Below are positions 5,120 to 8,880 of a stretch of DNA of 8,880 nt, one piece after another. The stretch spans positions 1 through 8,880 of the forward strand of contig JAACVA010000041.1 of assembly GCA_009992615.1 (NCBI GenBank), written 5' to 3'. Below the pieces are notes generated by a model. The model saw only the letters and a list, made by a program, of their open reading frames with translations. It had not been told where the DNA came from and did not search any database. Source of the DNA: Rhodobacterales bacterium. GTDB lineage: Bacteria; Pseudomonadota; Alphaproteobacteria; Rhodobacterales; Rhodobacteraceae. Positions within the stretch are counted from its first letter, which is position 1. Every line of letters starts with the position of its first letter. The position numbers were made by a program, and so were the translations under genes.

Positions 5120-7537
5120 CTAGAAATCGAGGTTTTCGACGTTCAACGCGTTTGAACGGATGAAATCGCGGCGGGGTTCAACGACATCTCCCATGAGCTT
5201 GGTAAAGATGTCATCCGCCTCGGCCACGTCGTCAACGCGGACCTGCAACAGCGTCCGCGCCTCGGGATCCAGCGTGGTTTCCCACAGCTGGCCCGGGTTC
5301 ATTTCACCCAACCCCTTATAGCGTTGCAGGCTCAGCCCCTTTTCGCCCTCTTTCAAAATCGCATCAAGCAGGCCCAGCGGGCCATAGATCGGCGTTTCAC
5401 GGTCTTTTCGTATCAGACGCGCAGGGTGTCGATACACTTCTTTCAGCTCTTCGGTGTGGGTGCCAAGACGCCGCGCCTCGCCTGATCGCAGAACAGCGCC
5501 GTCCAGGGTGCGCACCTCTTCGACACCGCGCAGCGCCCGCGCAAGGCGGATACCATGATCCTGTGTAATGCGCCCTGACCAGCCTTTTTCATATTCCTCG
5601 GCGATCAGGTCCAAACGCTCGGCCACCAGATCGGCGGTGCCTTGCAGGTCGGTATCGGCCACGCCCGGCATGAAGGCCCCGGCGATGGCGGCCTGTTCGA
5701 GGATCGCATGGGTATAGTGGGTGGGGAACGCGGTGATGATCCGGCGCACGGTACGCGCGCCGGTGACCACGCGGGCCAGATCGGCACCGACGATTTCCTC
5801 GCCGGTCTTTAGACGCAACATTGCGCCGTCAACCCCCATCTCGATCAGATAATCCTCAAGGCTCACCTGATCCTTGAGATAGACCTCTGACTTGCCGCGC
5901 GCCACCTTGTACAGCGGCGGCTGGGCGATATACAGGAAACCGCCTTCGATGATTTGCGGCATCTGCCTGAAAAAGAACGTCAAAAGAAGGGTGCGGATGT
6001 GCGCGCCGTCAACATCCGCATCGGTCATGATGATGATCTTGTGATAGCGCAGCTTGGATATATCGAATTCGTCCCGCCCGATGCCGGTGCCAAGTGCCGT
6101 GATCAGCGTGCCGATTTCCTGACTGCCCAGCATCCGGTCGAACCGCGCCCGCTCGACATTCAGGATCTTGCCTTTCAGCGGCAGAACCGCCTGGTTGAAA
6201 CGCGCGCGGCCCTGTTTTGCCGATCCGCCGGCACTGTCCCCTTCGACGAGAAATATCTCGCGCTGGGCCGGGTCTTTCGATTGGCAATCGGCCAGTTTAC
6301 CAGGCAAATTAGACACATCGAACGTTGATTTCTTGCGCGTCAACTCACGCGCCCTTCGCGCTGCTTCGCGGGCCAAGGCGGCTTCGACCACCTTGGTGAT
6401 GATCTGCTTGGCCAGCTGCGGATTTTCCTCGAACCATTCGGCCAGCTTTTCATTCACCAACCCCTCGACCGCCGGGCGCACCTCGGAGCTGACCAGCTTG
6501 TCCTTGGTCTGGCTGGAAAATTTCGGGTCAGGCACTTTGACCGACAACACACAGGTCAGCCCTTCACGGGCATCGTCGCCGGTGAAATTGATCTTTTCCT
6601 TTTTGGCGATCCCCGACGATCCGGCATAAAGGTTCATCGTGCGCGTCAGCGCGCCACGAAAACCGGCCATGTGGGTGCCACCGTCCCGCTGGGGAATGTT
6701 GTTGGTGAACGGCAGAACCATCTCGTTATAGCTGTCGTTCCACCACATGGCAATTTCGACACCGATGCCATCCTTTTCACCGGTCATGTAAATCGGGTCA
6801 GCAAGAATCGAAGCCTTGGACCGGTCCAGATAGCGGACATATTCCCGGACGCCACCTTCATAGAACAGCTCGGTGCGCAGCGGCTCGGCCGGGCGTTCAT
6901 CCTCCAGCGTGATACGCACGCCAGAATTCAGGAAGGCCAGTTCGCGCAAGCGATTTTCAAGCGTCTTGAACACATAATCAAGGTTCGAAAACGTCGTCGT
7001 GCTGGCCAGAAACCGCACTTCGGTGCCCTTGCGCCCATTGGCCGGGCCGACCACCTCAAGGCTTTTCACGGTGTCGCCCCGCTCGAACCGGACGTAATGC
7101 TCTTTCCCGTCGCGCCAGATCCGCAGATCCAGCCAATCGGACAGGGCGTTCACAACCGACACACCTACGCCATGCAACCCGCCTGACACTTTATAGGAAT
7201 TCTGGTCGAATTTGCCCCCTGCGTGCAGCTGGGTCATGATGACCTCGGCTGCTGAAACACCTTCGCCCTCGTGGATGCCAACGGGAATGCCGCGGCCATT
7301 ATCGGACACGGACACCGAGCCGTCGGCATGAATTTTCACGTTCACCGCATCGGCATAGCCGCCCAGCGCCTCGTCGATGCCGTTGTCCACGACCTCGTAC
7401 ACCATATGGTGTAACCCCGAACCATCGTCGGTGTCACCGATATACATCCCCGGACGTTTGCGCACCGCATCCAGGCCCTTGAGAACCTTGATGGAATCTG
7501 CGCCGTATTCTTCGGGAATGATGGGGGTGTCGGTCAT
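5120..7537 (-). CDS. gyrB: DNA gyrase subunit B
   Basis: GyrB is the ATPase and partial cleavage subunit of the A2B2 gyrase that introduces negative supercoils. The 805 residues match the usual Gram-negative length. The GHKL ATPase domain shows EVVDNGIDEA (48-57, catalytic E48 and Mg-binding N52), DNGRGIP (79-85) and GGLHGVGVSVVNA (119-131). R142, in WRDGK, is the counterpart of E. coli R136, so the aminocoumarin site looks standard. The transducer domain carries QTKDKL (343-348). The TOPRIM domain has EGDSAGG (432-438) and DADVDG (506-511), the metal-binding acidic residues. A long insert of about 555-725 is typical of Gram-negative GyrB, followed by QRYKGLGEMNPGQLW (738-752). I chose the ATG at 7537 because it gives the standard N-terminus; a reading to 7666 would add 43 unrelated residues and include the promoter. 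The Shine-Dalgarno is weak (GCAGG). No clear terminator follows. Confidence 0.98.
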   Translation of the reverse strand: MTDTPIIPEEYGADSIKVLKGLDAVRKRPGMYIGDTDDGSGLHHMVYEVVDNGIDEALGGYADAVNVKIHADGSVSVSDNGRGIPVGIHEGEGVSAAEVIMTQLHAGGKFDQNSYKVSGGLHGVGVSVVNALSDWLDLRIWRDGKEHYVRFERGDTVKSLEVVGPANGRKGTEVRFLASTTTFSNLDYVFKTLENRLRELAFLNSGVRITLEDERPAEPLRTELFYEGGVREYVRYLDRSKASILADPIYMTGEKDGIGVEIAMWWNDSYNEMVLPFTNNIPQRDGGTHMAGFRGALTRTMNLYAGSSGIAKKEKINFTGDDAREGLTCVLSVKVPDPKFSSQTKDKLVSSEVRPAVEGLVNEKLAEWFEENPQLAKQIITKVVEAALAREAARRARELTRKKSTFDVSNLPGKLADCQSKDPAQREIFLVEGDSAGGSAKQGRARFNQAVLPLKGKILNVERARFDRMLGSQEIGTLITALGTGIGRDEFDISKLRYHKIIIMTDADVDGAHIRTLLLTFFFRQMPQIIEGGFLYIAQPPLYKVARGKSEVYLKDQVSLEDYLIEMGVDGAMLRLKTGEEIVGADLARVVTGARTVRRIITAFPTHYTHAILEQAAIAGAFMPGVADTDLQGTADLVAERLDLIAEEYEKGWSGRITQDHGIRLARALRGVEEVRTLDGAVLRSGEARRLGTHTEELKEVYRHPARLIRKDRETPIYGPLGLLDAILKEGEKGLSLQRYKGLGEMNPGQLWETTLDPEARTLLQVRVDDVAEADDIFTKLMGDVVEPRRDFIRSNALNVENLDF

Positions 7538-7565
7538 GGGGGCCTGCTGTGATTGATGCCCGCGA

Positions 7566-7594
7566 TGTATAGGTGTTTTGAGGGGGGTTGTCAC
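7566..7594 (-). promoter_or_regulatory. Housekeeping promoter of gyrB
   Basis: On the minus strand, -35 GTGACA (7589-7594, five of six to TTGACA) is followed by exactly 17 bases and -10 TATACA (7566-7571, the first four bases matching TATAAT). Transcription would begin near 7559, leaving a leader of about 22 bases. The promoter sits between the gyrB start and the end of the recF region, so gyrB can be expressed apart from recF. Confidence 0.6.
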
Positions 7595-7610
7595 GCAATT
7601 GGCACAAGAT

Positions 7611-7733
7611 TTAGCGCGCCGCCCCCGAACCGCCGCAAGCAGTTTCAAGAATCCGCATCCGCACATGACCGGCGATGAGATTGCCTTGGCCAGCGCCGCC
7701 TCGGATCAGCGCGATCATGAACCCCACCGCCAT
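7611..7733 (-). CDS. Possible 40-residue ORF coupled to the recF stop
   Basis: An ATG at 7733 overlaps the recF stop as TGATG, and the frame runs 40 codons to a TAA. The predicted peptide starts MAVGFMIALIRGGAGQGN and later has HVRMRILE. I do not recognise it. The first half has G or C in nearly all third positions; the second half has more T, so coding potential fades. There is no separate Shine-Dalgarno beyond coupling. It fills most of the 195-base gap and stops 17 bases before the gyrB -35 box. It may be a real small protein, the remnant of a longer gene once between recF and gyrB, or chance. Confidence 0.25.
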   Translation of the reverse strand: MAVGFMIALIRGGAGQGNLIAGHVRMRILETACGGSGAAR

Positions 7734-8827
7734 CAACAGCCCGCCTGCGTCACCACCGACTGCCCATCCGTCTCGCGCACTTCCAGATACTGCGCCCGCG
7801 GCCCGAGATCGGCAAACAGATCGGCCCCCGTGCCGGTCATCCATGCCTGCGCGCCCAGCGCACAAATCTCATCAAACAATGCAATCCGTCGCCCGGCATC
7901 CAGATGCGCCGCCACCTCGTCCAGCAGCAGGATCGGCGGCGCCTCCTCTGTCTCGGTCAAGGCGCGGGCATTGGCCAGAATCAACGAAATCAGCATCGCC
8001 TTCTGCTCACCGGTCGAACATTGCGCCGCTGGCATTCCCTTGGCCACGAACACCGCCCCCAGATCGGCGCGATGCGGCCCCACCAGAGTGCGCCCCGCCG
8101 CCAGATCGCGCCGCCGCCCGTCGGAAAAGGCCCGAGCAAGAGCGTCTGCGGTCGGTGCGTCGTCGCCCTCGGCCGCGAGGGCCTGCAAGTGCGAGATCGG
8201 AAAGTCCGTCGGCGCCCGGTGCTGCGCCGCCATCACCCGCTCCAGCGCCATGGCGCGGTTGGCGATGATCGCGGCCCCGGCGGCGGCCATCTGCGCCTCC
8301 AGCGCTGCGTACCATGCAGGATCGCGCACCTGATCTTTCAACAGCCGGTTGCGTTCGCGCATCGCCTTGTCATAGTTCAGCACCGCCTCGCCATGGCCCG
8401 GCTCGAAACTCAGGGTCATCCGATCCCAGAACCGCCTGCGCCCCTCGGCCCCCTCGATCCACAGCCGGTCCATCGACGGCACCAGCCACAGCATCCGCAC
8501 CACCCGGCCCAATGCCACCTGCGGCACCACCTTGCCGTCGATTCGGGTCACCCGCGCCTGCCCCGCCTCGGCGCGGGTGTCCACCTCGTGCCCTGCCACC
8601 TCGGCCCCGATGCGCCAGCCGACAGCCTCGGGGCGGCGCACCAGCTCCTCGGCCCCGGCCCGGCGCAGCCCGCGCCCGGGCGACAATAGCGACACCGCCT
8701 CGATCAAATTGGTTTTGCCTGCCCCATTCGGCCCGAAAATGGCCACCGGCCCCGGCGAAAGGTCCAGCGTCACCCGCCGATGCGACCGGAAATGCGACAG
8801 GGCAAGCCGTTTCACCGCCAACGGCAT
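7733..8827 (-). CDS. recF: DNA replication and repair protein RecF
   Basis: RecF is an SMC-like ATPase that, with RecO and RecR, loads RecA at single-strand gaps. The 364 residues match the family length. The N-terminus RLALSHFRSH (7-16) is the typical RecF opening. Walker A GPNGAGKT is at 32-39. SMDRLWIEGAEGRRRFWDR (118-136) and NYDKAMRERNRLLK (151-164) are family hallmarks. GPHRADL (250-256), the signature STGEQKA (271-277) and Walker B LLLDE (300-304) followed by AAHLD complete the ATPase head. The ATG at 8827 has no evident Shine-Dalgarno; another ATG at 8838 is out of frame, and no in-frame start lies close upstream. A TTG two codons in (8821) is possible. The recF-gyrB order suggests dnaN and dnaA beyond the right edge. 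Confidence 0.96.
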   Translation of the reverse strand: MPLAVKRLALSHFRSHRRVTLDLSPGPVAIFGPNGAGKTNLIEAVSLLSPGRGLRRAGAEELVRRPEAVGWRIGAEVAGHEVDTRAEAGQARVTRIDGKVVPQVALGRVVRMLWLVPSMDRLWIEGAEGRRRFWDRMTLSFEPGHGEAVLNYDKAMRERNRLLKDQVRDPAWYAALEAQMAAAGAAIIANRAMALERVMAAQHRAPTDFPISHLQALAAEGDDAPTADALARAFSDGRRRDLAAGRTLVGPHRADLGAVFVAKGMPAAQCSTGEQKAMLISLILANARALTETEEAPPILLLDEVAAHLDAGRRIALFDEICALGAQAWMTGTGADLFADLGPRAQYLEVRETDGQSVVTQAGC

Positions 8828-8853
8828 GGCGCCAACATGGTGTTTCTTCTTTG

Positions 8854-8873
8854 AAAAAATACTCCCGCCGGAG
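8854..8873 (-). terminator. Terminator-like element upstream of recF
   Basis: On the minus strand, CTCC (8870-8873), loop GGCG, GGAG (8862-8865) is followed by TA and six T (8854-8859). The stem is only four base pairs, so it is weak, but the U-run is good. It would end transcription of the gene to the right, expected to be dnaN. From memory, similar CTCCGGCGGGAGTATTTTT segments are frequent in Rhodobacteraceae intergenic regions; I could not verify this here. Confidence 0.4.
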
Positions 8874-8880
8874 GCATCCG

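Noticed and set aside
7578..8333. A 251-codon plus-strand frame antisense to recF
   Set aside because: RecF is complete with all motifs; this frame is Ser/Arg/Ala-rich low-information sequence and starts inside the gyrB promoter.
1..8880. Mobile element, CRISPR, toxin-antitoxin or defence genes
   Set aside because: All long minus-strand frames are accounted for by housekeeping or transport genes; no terminal repeats, spacer arrays, transposase motifs or composition shifts were seen.

Overview
The window is an ordinary chromosomal segment from a GC-rich alphaproteobacterium, most likely of the Rhodobacteraceae. The evidence is the codon usage (G or C in most third positions), the protein style of GyrB, RecF and ClpB, and the recF-gyrB adjacency that belongs to the conserved dnaA-dnaN-recF-gyrB replication cluster. 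This family placement is an inference. I saw no insertion sequence, integrase, tRNA, rRNA, CRISPR array or phage gene.

Layout: (1) Positions 1-483, minus strand, hold the 5' part of clpB, with a very good heat-shock (sigma-32) promoter at 562-590. (2) Positions 635-952, plus strand, hold a 105-residue protein I do not recognise. It is the only plus-strand gene. Its leader has two back-to-back hairpins, and the second one folds over the ribosome binding site. (3) Positions 1075-4968, minus strand, hold a complete four-gene ABC importer operon. In transcription order it runs: periplasmic binding protein, permease, permease, ATPase. The last three genes overlap by 4 and 1 bases, while a strong GC hairpin separates the binding protein from the first permease. 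A candidate promoter, a direct-repeat activator-type site and a palindrome lie in front of it, and an intrinsic terminator follows it. (4) Positions 5120-7537, minus strand, hold gyrB with its own promoter. (5) Positions 7733-8827, minus strand, hold recF, followed by a possible 40-codon coupled ORF. A U-tract terminator-like element at the right edge probably ends the gene upstream of recF, predicted to be dnaN but outside the window.

How the genes work together: recF and gyrB are housekeeping genes for DNA repair and topology near the presumed replication origin. clpB is a heat-shock disaggregase. The ABC importer belongs to the iron/polyamine/thiamine/phosphonate type; its substrate cannot be fixed from sequence alone. 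I found no convincing new multi-gene system. The most useful leads are regulatory: the RBS-sequestering hairpin in front of the unknown gene divergent from clpB, the repeat and palindrome architecture in front of the transporter, the hairpin between the binding protein and the permease, and the tiny ORF coupled to recF.
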